Assembly: GCA_002457215.1 (NCBI GenBank)
Contig: NTJZ01000009.1
Span: forward strand, 1 to 64,000
Direction of reading: 5' to 3'
Source: OM182 bacterium MED-G28
GTDB taxonomy: Bacteria; Pseudomonadota; Gammaproteobacteria; Pseudomonadales; Pseudohongiellaceae
Length of the DNA: 64,000 bases
The notes under the pieces are model-generated. The model saw only the letters and a program-made list of their open reading frames with translations. It did not search any database and was not told where the DNA came from. A program made the position numbers and the translations under genes. Below, piece after piece: positions 1 to 8,461 of the stretch. Position 1 is the first letter of the stretch; every line of letters starts with the position of its first letter.

Positions 1-1431
1 TCCAGAAGAGGTAGACATAACCCCACCAAAAGTAGGCGAGGGATAGATAAATTCCCACTCCAAATCTCCCGTATGAATATCAAGCGCACGTAAAGCGCCA
101 TAACCTTGCTCGGCATCAATGAAAACTGTACCGCCAAAGTTTGATTGTCCTCGAGTATTAGCAGGCAGCTCTGGTACATAGGTGGCGCAAGTTTCTCTAG
201 CTGTGAGAATGAAAAGATCTAGGCCCGGGAAGAACGTCGGTGGATAAAAATTAGTTGAACCCCAAGGGTCTGGCAAGCAACCAAGACTGCCATCGTTAAC
301 AATTATCGGTCGTCCATCGTCACCAATTTCTCTAGCCCAAGTAGTGGCTGTGAATGGCTCGCCCAGAAGAAACTCGCCAGTCACTCGATCCAACACATAA
401 AAGAAACCATTACGATTTCCTACCATTACAACTCTTCTAGGTTCGCCCTCCCATTCAATGTTGGCTAGCACAGGCATATGATTGGAGTCCCAATCATTAA
501 CATCATGAGGCGTAAACTGATAATGCCAACGTAGTTCCCCAGTATTGGCATCTAAGGCAACTATAGAATCCGTATATAAGTTATCACCGGGCCGATTCTC
601 GTCGTAGTAATCAGGGTTAGGATTGCCCACCCCCCAATAAATCAAATCCAGATCAGGATCGTAAGACCCATTCATCCATGTCCCGCCCCCACCCTGAGCT
701 AATATTTGTGGGTCATCCGGCCAAGTCTCACTACCTGGTTCTCCAGGGCCAGGGATTGTATTAAAACGCCAAATACGTTCGCCAGAAATTGGATCGAAAG
801 CGTCTATAAACCCTCGAGTCTGATACTCGCCCCCAGAAATCCCAACAATAACTTTATTTCCAACGATCAGTGGCGCCATAGTGGCAGAATAACCAATTTG
901 GTAATCCGCTAATTCGCGCTCCCATAAAACTTCGCCGGTACGTCGATCGAACGACATTAAATGAGCATCGAGGGTAACCATAAACAATTGATTGCCCAAC
1001 ATGCCAAATCCCCGATTAACCGGCGCCGAAGCACCGTAGGTTAAATCATTTGGCAGGTCTCTCCGATATTGCCAAAATGAGCGTCCTGTTCTAGCGTCCA
1101 ATGCCCAGGCTAAATTATTCGAGCCAGTCACGTATAGAACACCGTTATCTAGAAGAGGTGTAGTTTCCCAGCCTCGTCCTCGAGTAGTTGTTCCAGATTG
1201 AAAAGTCCACACTGGACGGAGCTCGTCCACATTAGTTGGATTAATTTGTGTAAGCGGGCTGTGACGAGTTCCGCTGTAGTCGCCAGAATAGGTAAGCCAC
1301 CGGCTAGGGTCACTGAATCCAGCAAGCAGGTCTTCGAAAGATGGACCCTCTATCGATTGCGAAGCTGCTGTTGTGGACAACAGCCAGGAGACGAGTGCAA
1401 TGCAAAAATTATTTTTCGATGTTGTTTTCAT
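1..1431 (-). CDS. PQQ-dependent dehydrogenase (quinoprotein), C-terminus cut by window edge
   Basis: Reading on the minus strand from the ATG at 1431, the frame stays open for 477 codons to the window edge, so the C-terminus is missing. The N-terminus is a signal peptide (MKTTSKNNFCIALVSWLLSTT, cut near AASQS). The mature part begins SRWLTYSGDYSGTRHSPLTQIN, the usual opening of the eight-bladed quinoprotein propeller, and carries repeated blade motifs of the type ALDARTGRSFWQY, SFDRRTGEVLWE and ALDANTGELRWHY. Proteins of this family oxidise alcohols or sugars in the periplasm and pass electrons to a cytochrome c. The start is supported by an AAGAGAAG ribosome site. The cytochrome gene lies immediately upstream on the same strand with about 60 bases between, so the two probably form an operon. 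Substrate unknown. Confidence 0.9.
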   Translation of the reverse strand, partial: MKTTSKNNFCIALVSWLLSTTAASQSIEGPSFEDLLAGFSDPSRWLTYSGDYSGTRHSPLTQINPTNVDELRPVWTFQSGTTTRGRGWETTPLLDNGVLYVTGSNNLAWALDARTGRSFWQYRRDLPNDLTYGASAPVNRGFGMLGNQLFMVTLDAHLMSFDRRTGEVLWERELADYQIGYSATMAPLIVGNKVIVGISGGEYQTRGFIDAFDPISGERIWRFNTIPGPGEPGSETWPDDPQILAQGGGGTWMNGSYDPDLDLIYWGVGNPNPDYYDENRPGDNLYTDSIVALDANTGELRWHYQFTPHDVNDWDSNHMPVLANIEWEGEPRRVVMVGNRNGFFYVLDRVTGEFLLGEPFTATTWAREIGDDGRPIIVNDGSLGCLPDPWGSTNFYPPTFFPGLDLFILTARETCATYVPELPANTRGQSNFGGTVFIDAEQGYGALRALDIHTGDLEWEFIYPSPTFGGVMSTSSG

Positions 1432-1491
1432 TGTTAACTTCTCTTGTAGTGCTATCACAACTTGTTTGATGAGCTAACTAAAATTATTTGG

Positions 1492-2364
1492 TTAGCGTGC
1501 TGACTGCAAAAATCTAAGAATATCGTTGATGTCATCGCTGCTTAAAGCTGACTCGTAAAAACTTGGCATCAAAGAAATATCTTCATGAATCACTTCTTGT
1601 AATGAGGATTTCCGAAAACCTCGCAACACCTGATCGCTATCCATAATTTGAATCGAAAAGGCATCCTCGCTCTTCACAGCTCCTCGAATACGACCATTAT
1701 CAGCGGTCACCAAAGTAACTGGCTTGTAGCGTCTAGCAATCTCGGCACTTGGGTTTCTAATAGAATTGGTCAAGGCGTCCTGGGAGCGTCGGTTCGTTAT
1801 AGTCGACAAATTCGGGCCCAAACTTCCACCCCGATTATCAACGCGATGACAACGTAAACAGTTCAAGTTAAATAAGGTCGTACCGCGGGCCGGGTCGCCG
1901 TCGATTTGAGCTGAAGTACCTGCGATTGCAACACTGCGCAAATAAGAAACTAACATCCAAACCTCAGTATCTGGGAAAGCATGTGGAGGCATAATGCTGC
2001 CAGGAACACCTTCACGAATAACCTGGAAAACTGAGGCGTCAGTTGATTCAGATCGCGTAAACATTAAAGTTAAATCAGGCGCTTCAATAGTTTCAATGCC
2101 TTTAGCATCTGCTCCATGACAAGTTGCACATTGGGCTCGAAAGATAGAACCCCCAGCTCGTGCGGCACGCGGATCCGTAGCGAGGGGATTTACTTCTTGG
2201 GCGCTCGTAAACTCGCTCATTAGAAGCAAGCTCAGCAAGCAGTTGGCTAAAAAATAGAAGCGTTTAGGTAAATGAATAAATTTCACAATTCTTTTTATTA
2301 TCCTTAAATTTAGGCTGCTCAGAATAACAAAGAATTTGTGGTGAGACAGCAGAAATAACCCCAT
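1492..2364 (-). CDS. c-type cytochrome with two heme-binding motifs
   Basis: Exported cytochrome of up to 290 residues. CATCH (about residues 79-83) and CLRCH (169-173) are two CXXCH heme sites in separate domains. After the second site the sequence RRYKPVTLVTADNG and the following strand-rich stretch resemble the 'putative heme-binding' domain of Planctomycete/Verrucomicrobia-type cytochromes (TIGR02603-like). MPP at 125-127 and MPS at 266-268 could supply axial methionines. It probably accepts electrons from the PQQ dehydrogenase encoded just downstream. The ATG at 2364 gives an unusually long n-region and has no obvious ribosome site. An in-frame GTG at 2286 would give a more standard signal peptide (MKFIHLPKRFYFLANCLLSL), so the start is uncertain. 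Confidence 0.9.
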   Translation of the reverse strand: MGLFLLSHHKFFVILSSLNLRIIKRIVKFIHLPKRFYFLANCLLSLLLMSEFTSAQEVNPLATDPRAARAGGSIFRAQCATCHGADAKGIETIEAPDLTLMFTRSESTDASVFQVIREGVPGSIMPPHAFPDTEVWMLVSYLRSVAIAGTSAQIDGDPARGTTLFNLNCLRCHRVDNRGGSLGPNLSTITNRRSQDALTNSIRNPSAEIARRYKPVTLVTADNGRIRGAVKSEDAFSIQIMDSDQVLRGFRKSSLQEVIHEDISLMPSFYESALSSDDINDILRFLQSAR

Positions 2365-2367
2365 CAG

Positions 2368-2396
2368 TTGACATACCTATTGCATTGGGATATTGC
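2368..2396 (+). promoter_or_regulatory. Possible sigma70 promoter in divergent gap
   Basis: TTGACA at 2368-2373, a perfect -35 match, is followed after 17 bases by TATTGC, which matches the -10 consensus weakly. It lies between the divergent cytochrome and cupin genes and reads towards the cupin. An intrinsic-terminator-like hairpin follows almost at the predicted start point, which makes the role unclear. Confidence 0.35.
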
Positions 2397-2406
2397 TATG
2401 GTACGG

Positions 2407-2431
2407 AAGCCGCGGTTAACCCGGCTTTTTT
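2407..2431 (+). terminator. Intrinsic-terminator-like hairpin upstream of cupin gene
   Basis: AAGCCG (2407-2412) pairs with CGGCTT (2422-2427), and the stem runs into a T tract to 2431. It reads in the + direction although no + strand gene lies upstream in the window. It sits 36 bases before the cupin start. Confidence 0.5.
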
Positions 2432-2467
2432 GTGCAGTTTCTTTCCACAACACTATCGGAGGGATCG

Positions 2468-2932
2468 ATGAGTCATAGTCCGAAGAAGACCGCAGAAATA
2501 ATTACTTCATTTTGTGCAGCCCTGGTTTTAGGAGCTGTCGTGCTTTTAACTCAAACAAATGTAATTTCTGCGCAATCCAGTAATTTTCAAGGTGGATCAC
2601 CGGAAATAAGCCAAACACCTGACATGGCAAATATTCGTATTCTTTTTCCAGCAGGCGTTCGCTCCTCTTGGCATACTCATTCTTGGGGGCAGCTGCTTAT
2701 GATCGAAGAAGGTATTGGCCTTCATCAGATCCGAGGCCGAGCCATTGAAGAATTTCAAGTAGGCGAGCCTTATTGGACGCCGGCTGATGTCGAGCATTGG
2801 CATGGCGCCCATCCTGATGTTGACGCCTTGCAGCTAACAATCTATGAAGGTGAGGTGGTATGGCTAGATCCGGTTACTGATTCTCAGTATCAGGGTCTGC
2901 GTGTTCGCCCCCAATCTAGATCTGTAGATTAG
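2468..2932 (+). CDS. Cupin-domain protein, probably exported
   Basis: A 154-residue protein with an N-terminal hydrophobic segment (about residues 9-35) that is probably a signal peptide or anchor, followed by one small cupin domain. WHTHSWGQLLMIEEG is the first cupin motif with two metal-ligand histidines, and YWTPADVEHWHGAHPD is the second, with further histidines. It therefore probably binds a metal ion. An earlier in-frame start at 2432 exists, but GGAGGG a few bases before the ATG at 2468 decides for the shorter form. Single-cupin proteins of this kind range from decarboxylase-like to sensor-like, so no reaction can be assigned. A strong terminator follows. Confidence 0.8.
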   Translation: MSHSPKKTAEIITSFCAALVLGAVVLLTQTNVISAQSSNFQGGSPEISQTPDMANIRILFPAGVRSSWHTHSWGQLLMIEEGIGLHQIRGRAIEEFQVGEPYWTPADVEHWHGAHPDVDALQLTIYEGEVVWLDPVTDSQYQGLRVRPQSRSVD

Positions 2933-2960
2933 ATCAAGTAGCAGCCTAGAGAACTTCAAA

Positions 2961-3001
2961 AATAACCGTGGTGTGTAAACGCACATTACGGTTATTTTTT
3001 T
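2961..3001 (+). terminator. Rho-independent terminator after cupin gene
   Basis: AATAACCGT at 2961-2969 pairs perfectly with ACGGTTATT at 2988-2996. The inner GTG/CAC can extend the stem, and a run of T follows to about 3001. It lies 30 bases after the cupin stop. Confidence 0.8.
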
Positions 3002-3158
3002 TGAGATTTTTTTAATTGAAGAATCCTCTTATTTTAATTTCTCCCTCCTTCACCAGAAATGAAGTTGCAGCGCACAGTAGTTTGCTCGCTGAGACGATCA
3101 ATCTTATACTGCCTTTTCGAAAAACAGCACTATTGACTAATCGGGGAGTCAATGCCTT

Positions 3159-4367
3159 ATGAATATTCAATTAACCAAAACACTCACCTTTGCTTGCATC
3201 ACAGGACTAATTGCGGGATGCGGTCCAAATCAATCAGTAACTCCAACGTTAAATTTTGAAGAAGCTCTTCAACAAAAACTGATTGAGGCCCAATACGGTG
3301 ATGTAATAGAGATCCCTGCGGGCACTCACGAAATAACCCGAAGCCTTTCATTAAATGTATCAGGTGTCACAATTAGAGGGGCCGGTATAGATAATTCTAT
3401 TCTCTCATTCAGAAATCAGATACAGGGTGCTGAAGGGCTTCTAGTAAACGCTGATGATTTCATCATTGAAAATTTAGCCATTGAAGACACTGTCGGTGAC
3501 GCCTTAAAAATTAATGAAAGCGATAATGTAATTGTGCGCAATGTGCGAACAGAATGGACTGGTGGTGCACTCACAACCAATGGTGCCTATGGCATCTATC
3601 CTGTCCAATCAACAAATGTCTTAATCGAAGGCGCTGTTGCTATAGGAGCATCTGATGCAGGCATCTATGTAGGCCAATCAAATCAGATTATCGTTAGAAA
3701 CTCTCGCGCAGAATATAACGTCGCTGGCATCGAAATTGAAAATTCTACCTTCGCAGACGTTTATAATAATGTAGCGGCCAATAATACTGGTGGCATATTA
3801 GTGTTTGACCTTCCCAATCTGCCAGTTCAAGGCGGGCGCAATACTCGGGTTTTTAACAACGAAATTCTCGAAAATAATACTGCCAACTTCGCACCAGAAG
3901 GAAATATTGTTGGAACCGTGCCAGCGGGTTCAGGACTAATGGTGCTGGCGAATGACAACATCGAAGTATTCGGCAATACATTCACTGACAACGACAGCGC
4001 CAATATCATCATCGTTAGTTATTACATTACCGAACGACCTTTTGAAGATCCAAATTATGACCCATTCCCCGAAGGAATAAATATTCATAACAATTTTTTC
4101 AACGGTGGCGGCAGTAATCCTGACTCCGAACCATTAATTGCGTTACAAGCAGCCACTGGCGAAGCAATTCCGGATGTGGTTTGGGATGGAACTTTGATTC
4201 CCGGCAAACAAACCAAAGAAATCTTATGCATGCGCCAAAATGGTGAATTCAGTTTCGTGAATCTAGATGCCGGAAATGGATTTTCAAACCCGAGTTTCGA
4301 CTCTGAACAACACAATTGTTCACTCCCAAGTTTGACTGAAATTTCGCTGTCAACGGGAGCAGAATGA
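3159..4367 (+). CDS. Parallel beta-helix repeat lipoprotein (TIGR03805-like)
   Basis: A 402-residue protein with a lipoprotein signal (LIAGC, Cys near 21). The rest is a right-handed beta-helix: repeated short strands such as GVTIRGAGIDNSILSF, NVIVRNVRTEW, NVLIEGAVAIGAS and QIIVRNSRAEYN, each turn about 22-24 residues, as in pectate-lyase-fold and NosD-like proteins. The stop overlaps the start of the following diheme cytochrome gene in ATGA, indicating translational coupling. From memory, this beta-helix family (TIGR03805) is repeatedly found beside the SO2930/HNE_0200-type cytochrome family (TIGR03806), as here. Its function is not known; the helix may bind a polysaccharide or scaffold the cytochrome. 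Confidence 0.85.
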   Translation: MNIQLTKTLTFACITGLIAGCGPNQSVTPTLNFEEALQQKLIEAQYGDVIEIPAGTHEITRSLSLNVSGVTIRGAGIDNSILSFRNQIQGAEGLLVNADDFIIENLAIEDTVGDALKINESDNVIVRNVRTEWTGGALTTNGAYGIYPVQSTNVLIEGAVAIGASDAGIYVGQSNQIIVRNSRAEYNVAGIEIENSTFADVYNNVAANNTGGILVFDLPNLPVQGGRNTRVFNNEILENNTANFAPEGNIVGTVPAGSGLMVLANDNIEVFGNTFTDNDSANIIIVSYYITERPFEDPNYDPFPEGINIHNNFFNGGGSNPDSEPLIALQAATGEAIPDVVWDGTLIPGKQTKEILCMRQNGEFSFVNLDAGNGFSNPSFDSEQHNCSLPSLTEISLSTGAE

Positions 4368-5455
4368 GCAGACTAGAATCGCGCTTAGGCGTTCTTTGCT
4401 TACTATTAGCGGTACTATTAGGGTGCTCTGAATCGATACCTAATTTCCATGAATCAAATAACCCTCAACGGTTGTCTGAATGGAATTTATTTGCGCTAAG
4501 TCAAGAAGAGCTAATACCTAGCGAAGCCAGCCTAGTATTTACTCCTGCCAATCAACTATTTACAGATTATGCACATAAACTGCGTACCCTATGGATCCCA
4601 AATGAAAGCCAAGCGCAGTTAGTTAATAATGAAATAAACTATCCTGTTGGCACAATTCTAACGAAGACATTTTATTATCCCACCGATCTTGAAGGAAACT
4701 TGTTGCGCCAAACAAGCACAAATTCTTCCTCAATCGATCTAGCAAACAATAAACTAATAGAAACTCGGTTATTAATTAAACGAAGCCAAGGATGGGAAGC
4801 ATTCCCTTATGTTTGGAACGACGACCAGACTGAAGCATTTTTGCGCGTCGCCGGGGCAAGCACAAAATTTAATTTAAAGAGTGATAAGGGGAGTCTTGAA
4901 TTTGTCTACTTTGTTCCAAATGAAAATCAATGTTCTGGTTGTCACGTAACCAAACATCCAGATGGCAAAATGCATCCGCTAGGGGCAATCGCATCGCAAC
5001 TAGCTTCTGCTTACGCTAATAATCAAAATCAAAATGAAAACTTGGTAAAAATGGGTTGGCTAGACCGTGCTCCTGATGCTAAAACCCCAAAGTCTTGGAA
5101 AGATGAAGCGGCCTCAACGCAAGATCGTGCGCAAGCTTATCTTAACATTAATTGTGGACACTGCCACAATCCAGATGGTGCTGCCGATACTTCCGCACTG
5201 ATACTTGATGGCTCCCATAACGCAGCCATAAACAGAGGAGTCTGCAAGACACCAGTCGCCGCCGGTGGAGGTGCTGGTGATATGCTTTATAGTATAGTCC
5301 CTGGAGCCCCCGACCGATCCATACTCCTTTATCGTATGGAATCTTCAGAACCAGATGAAATGATGCCGGAGTTAGGGAGGTCATTGATTCATAGCGAAGG
5401 AATTGCTCTCATCAAACAATGGATACGAGAAATGCCTGGAAGCTGCCCAAACTAG
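4364..5455 (+). CDS. SO2930-family diheme c-type cytochrome lipoprotein
   Basis: A 363-residue lipoprotein (LLGC lipobox, Cys21) with two heme motifs, CSGCH (190-194) and CGHCH (264-268). The first half has the conserved features of the SO2930/HNE_0200 family, including an SEWNLF opening and a FYYP...LLIKRSQGWEAFPYVWNDDQTEA section. The end, GAPDRSILLYRMESSEPDEMMPELGRS, is typical of the C-terminal cytochrome domain, in which a methionine of MMPE may be an axial ligand. It starts inside the stop of the beta-helix gene (4-base overlap) and is presumably made with it. It would sit in a periplasm-facing membrane leaflet; its redox partner is unknown. Confidence 0.9.
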   Translation: MSRLESRLGVLCLLLAVLLGCSESIPNFHESNNPQRLSEWNLFALSQEELIPSEASLVFTPANQLFTDYAHKLRTLWIPNESQAQLVNNEINYPVGTILTKTFYYPTDLEGNLLRQTSTNSSSIDLANNKLIETRLLIKRSQGWEAFPYVWNDDQTEAFLRVAGASTKFNLKSDKGSLEFVYFVPNENQCSGCHVTKHPDGKMHPLGAIASQLASAYANNQNQNENLVKMGWLDRAPDAKTPKSWKDEAASTQDRAQAYLNINCGHCHNPDGAADTSALILDGSHNAAINRGVCKTPVAAGGGAGDMLYSIVPGAPDRSILLYRMESSEPDEMMPELGRSLIHSEGIALIKQWIREMPGSCPN

Positions 5456-5543
5456 GTTATTCGGTCTTCTTCTATTAATTAGCCCTACTAGCAATTGCAT
5501 TGTAGACTTACGTCATAACTTAGCTTAAAGGCTGTAATTTCTG

Positions 5544-6536
5544 TTGCGTTTGCTAATTATCAGTTTGATTACGTGCTTAATGTTGACCAGTTGTAGCGAG
5601 CAGGTTGGTGAGCGCCGCACCTATGTCTTAACAACTGGCACAACAGGGGGTACTTTCTATCCTGTCGGTGTCGCACTTTCCACACTGGTATCCGCTCAAG
5701 AAAATGCTGGTTTCTCATTGACGGCTATAAGCTCTGCTGGCTCCATGGAAAATATCAAGCTCATGCGAGACAACCAGGCTCAATTCGCTTTGATCTTAGG
5801 AATCTTTGGCGCCTGGGCCTTTGATGGCTCGGGGCCAATCCGCAACCCTTATGAAAATTTTAGATCTATCAGCGCCATGTGGCCTAACGTAGAACATTTT
5901 GTATTGCGCTCCGATTTAGTGACAGATGGCACTATTAACGATTTAAGCAGCCTTGATGGAGAACGTTATTCCATTGGCATGCGAAACTCTGGCGCAGAAC
6001 AGACGGGGTTTTATATTTTCGATGCACTCGGAATCGATTATAGCGATGAATTGTCAATCGCCTATATGGGCTATGGACCGTCTGCTAATGCTTTACAAGA
6101 CGGGAATATAGTTGGCATGAATATCCCCGCCGGCCCTCCTGTTACCGCTATCACTCGTGCATATGCTCTACTTGGGAACAGTATGACCATACTCGATTTC
6201 ACCGATGAAAACCTGGAAGTCATCAATCAGGAATTCCCATTGTGGCAATCCTATGAGATAGAGGCAGGCACCTACCCCCTGCAGGAAGAACCTATAAATA
6301 CAGCAGCGAGTCCAAACATTTTAGTGGCAAGAGATGATGTATCTGAAGAAATTGTCTACAACATGACGAAACTACTTTGGGAAAATTTGGCAACCTTGCA
6401 AGAAATTCACAGCGCCACCAAGACAATGGCAATAGAAGTTGCATTGAATGGCATCCCTGTTCCACTGCATGCTGGCGCCTTGCGTTACTACCAAGAGCAG
6501 GGGGTTAAGATTCCAGAGCACTTATTGGTGCCATAG
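5544..6536 (+). CDS. TAXI-family TRAP solute-binding lipoprotein
   Basis: A 330-residue protein related to the TAXI class of TRAP-transporter substrate-binding proteins: YVLTTGTTGGTFYPVG near residues 28-42, SSAGSMENIKLMRDNQAQFAL, and later the GAEQTGFYIFDALGI region. The N-terminus MRLLIISLITCLMLTSC is a lipoprotein signal with Cys17. The start is TTG; an in-frame stop at 5535 rules out an upstream ATG, and the only near ATG (5580) would remove the signal. No TRAP membrane (DctM/DctQ-fused) gene is adjacent, so the transport partner must be elsewhere or the protein acts as a binding or sensor protein. TAXI ligands are usually small acids or amino acids such as glutamate. Confidence 0.9.
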   Translation: MRLLIISLITCLMLTSCSEQVGERRTYVLTTGTTGGTFYPVGVALSTLVSAQENAGFSLTAISSAGSMENIKLMRDNQAQFALILGIFGAWAFDGSGPIRNPYENFRSISAMWPNVEHFVLRSDLVTDGTINDLSSLDGERYSIGMRNSGAEQTGFYIFDALGIDYSDELSIAYMGYGPSANALQDGNIVGMNIPAGPPVTAITRAYALLGNSMTILDFTDENLEVINQEFPLWQSYEIEAGTYPLQEEPINTAASPNILVARDDVSEEIVYNMTKLLWENLATLQEIHSATKTMAIEVALNGIPVPLHAGALRYYQEQGVKIPEHLLVP

Positions 6537-6600
6537 ATTACTTTTCACTTCCGCAATACTGGCACCCTATCCCTTTACAGTCGAATTCTGAAACTCGTAA

Positions 6601-7308
6601 CTACTTAATTACAAAATCAAAATAAGTTTCTTGATAGGGTTCATTTTCCAATGTGAAGTGCCACCACTCTTCAGGCAACGGACGAAATCCGTTCTTTAGC
6701 ATCACATCACGCAGAATATTTCTGTTTTCTTTTTGCTCAACACTGACTAGATTGCTTGACGGCCAAGAAATGGGGTCGAAATAATCCCAGGGCGAGCCCA
6801 TATCCAGCTCTTCTCCATGATCTAGCTCAATTAGGGTTAGGTCGACCGTTGACCCTCGCGAGTGACCTGACCTTTCAGAAATATAACCATCGCGAAAAAG
6901 ATTTGCTTTTTCAACATTAGGATAATATTGATTTTTCATCACCTCGTCATTCAAATCAGCCGCCCACCTCATAAAATGATCAACTGCTCGCTGAGGCCTA
7001 TATGCATCAAATATCTTTAACCCTATACCATTACTTACCAGCTCTTCTTGAACCTTTCTAATAGCTAAAGCAGCATCGAAAGTCATTATTATTTTTGCAG
7101 TGTCATACCCTTCTATCGGCTTACCTACAAAATTATTATTTGTGTGATAGCGGACTTCAATTTCAATCGCAGGAATTGAATCATCAGAAAATGAACTTAT
7201 ATCTACGAACCCTTTCGCCATTAAAGGTGAGGCATCATAATCGGCATTGCAACTCTGAATAAGAATTAGCAAAAAGATTAATAAAATCTTTTTTAGAAAT
7301 GCATCCAA
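6601..7308 (-). CDS. D-alanyl-D-alanine dipeptidase, VanX/DdpX type (M15D), lipoprotein
   Basis: A 235-residue zinc dipeptidase. The zinc and catalytic signature of the family is complete: SGHSRGSTVDL gives His149 and Asp156, and EEWWH gives Glu214 and His217. The substrate-arginine motif DAYRPQRA is at 101-108. A lipobox (LIQSC, Cys20) places it on a membrane facing the periplasm. Family members hydrolyse D-Ala-D-Ala. Outside resistance clusters they are thought to recycle wall dipeptide as nutrient, and no vanH/vanA ligase is present here, so recycling is the likelier role. It is divergent from a racemase and a D-threonine-aldolase-like gene, which fits D-amino-acid metabolism. Confidence 0.9.
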   Translation of the reverse strand: MDAFLKKILLIFLLILIQSCNADYDASPLMAKGFVDISSFSDDSIPAIEIEVRYHTNNNFVGKPIEGYDTAKIIMTFDAALAIRKVQEELVSNGIGLKIFDAYRPQRAVDHFMRWAADLNDEVMKNQYYPNVEKANLFRDGYISERSGHSRGSTVDLTLIELDHGEELDMGSPWDYFDPISWPSSNLVSVEQKENRNILRDVMLKNGFRPLPEEWWHFTLENEPYQETYFDFVIK

Positions 7309-7403
7309 ACTTAAGTCCTGATTTTTCGCAAAGTTATCATGAGCTACCGCAGATTTAAGTTTAATTCATTAGCACCTATAAAACATGGAGGTTCTAGGAA
7401 ATT

Positions 7404-7514
7404 ATGTCTAGAATATTAACCCTAATTCTCAGAACAGCCTTGACTATCCTTGCAATTGTTATAAGCACCATTCTAATTCCAATCTTACATAAAACGTACA
7501 CGGAAAAACTTTAA
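7404..7514 (+). CDS. Small single-span membrane peptide (36 aa)
   Basis: ATG at 7404 to TAA at 7512-7514, preceded by GGAGG about 8-12 bases upstream. The product is almost entirely one hydrophobic helix (residues 4-28, ending ILIPIL) with a basic start (MSR) and a charged tail (HKTYTEKL). The stop is three bases before the ATG of the racemase, so the two are probably co-transcribed. No family recognised. Short AT-rich ORFs can be chance, but the ribosome site, position and TM profile favour a real small membrane protein. Confidence 0.45.
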   Translation: MSRILTLILRTALTILAIVISTILIPILHKTYTEKL

Positions 7515-7517
7515 TTA

Positions 7518-8213
7518 ATGAAAACTATCGGAATGCTAGGCGGCATGAGCTGGGAATCTACTGCATCTTACTATCGCGCTATTAATGAAACAGTCAAACG
7601 ACAACTAGGTGGATTACATTCAGCCAAAATCGTTATGAATAGTGTGGATTTCGAAGAAATTGAAAAACTCCAGCGCGAAAACAATTGGTCAGCTGCAGCG
7701 GCAATTCTCGTTAAAGCTGCTGAGTCGCTTGAAGCAGGTGGTGCAGATTTTTTAATCATCTGTACTAATACTATGCATATTGTCTCTCAGGAAATAGAAG
7801 CCGCAACCAATATTCCTTTGCTACATATTGCCGATGCGACAGCCGAGGAACTATTAGGTGACAGAATTGGCAAAGTTGGTTTGCTAGGCACCACATTCAC
7901 CATGGAAAAACCATTCTATAAAGATCGTTTAATCAATAAGTATGGTATTGATGTAATTGTGCCAGATATGGAGCTAAGAAATTTGGTACATAAAATAATT
8001 TACGACGAACTCTGTCTTGGTACCATCAATAACGACTCCCGCAATACCTACCTGGACATAATCCAAGAACTAAGATTCCAGGGGGCAGAAGCTGTGATCT
8101 TGGGATGTACCGAAATTTCGTTACTGGTTGAACAACGACACACTAATGTGATTCTCTATGACACTACTGCGATTCATGTGAGCAAAGCTGTGCAATTTGC
8201 TCTTAGCGATTAA
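7518..8213 (+). CDS. Aspartate/glutamate racemase family protein (amino-acid racemase)
   Basis: A 231-residue cofactor-independent racemase. MKTIGMLGGMSWEST is the family's N-terminal motif. The two catalytic cysteines are Cys82 in IICTNTMH and Cys197 in LGCTEI, both present. The closest named types are aspartate racemase and broad-spectrum YgeA-like enzymes, which interconvert L- and D-amino acids in the cytoplasm. Length is normal for the family. It begins three bases after the small membrane ORF and is divergent from the VanX-like dipeptidase. Substrate preference cannot be read from the sequence. Confidence 0.92.
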   Translation: MKTIGMLGGMSWESTASYYRAINETVKRQLGGLHSAKIVMNSVDFEEIEKLQRENNWSAAAAILVKAAESLEAGGADFLIICTNTMHIVSQEIEAATNIPLLHIADATAEELLGDRIGKVGLLGTTFTMEKPFYKDRLINKYGIDVIVPDMELRNLVHKIIYDELCLGTINNDSRNTYLDIIQELRFQGAEAVILGCTEISLLVEQRHTNVILYDTTAIHVSKAVQFALSD

Positions 8214-8461
8214 GCATCTCATGGAATAATTCGGGGCTTAAGCTTAACTAGAGATTCTTTATAGTCACATGCGCTCATATATTAAAAGCTTCGACTCAAT
8301 TTCGAGCATATCTGATGGCTTCTGAGACTCCTTCTGAAGACTGGGTAATAAAGAGGCAATTTTTGAAGGTATACCCGCAAGAAATGGCGAATAAAGCCAC
8401 AAATGGATATGCTTTTGCGTTACCATCGGATTAATTAAAAACATATTACTGGAGCGAAAAT

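Noticed and set aside
6601..7308. Vancomycin-type resistance cluster suggested by a VanX-like gene
   Set aside because: No VanH dehydrogenase, VanA-type ligase or VanRS regulators nearby, and the host is Gram-negative; a recycling dipeptidase is simpler.
8315..8434. 39-codon ORF ahead of the D-threonine-aldolase-like gene
   Set aside because: No ribosome site, no hydrophobic or conserved feature, and it would occupy the expected promoter region.
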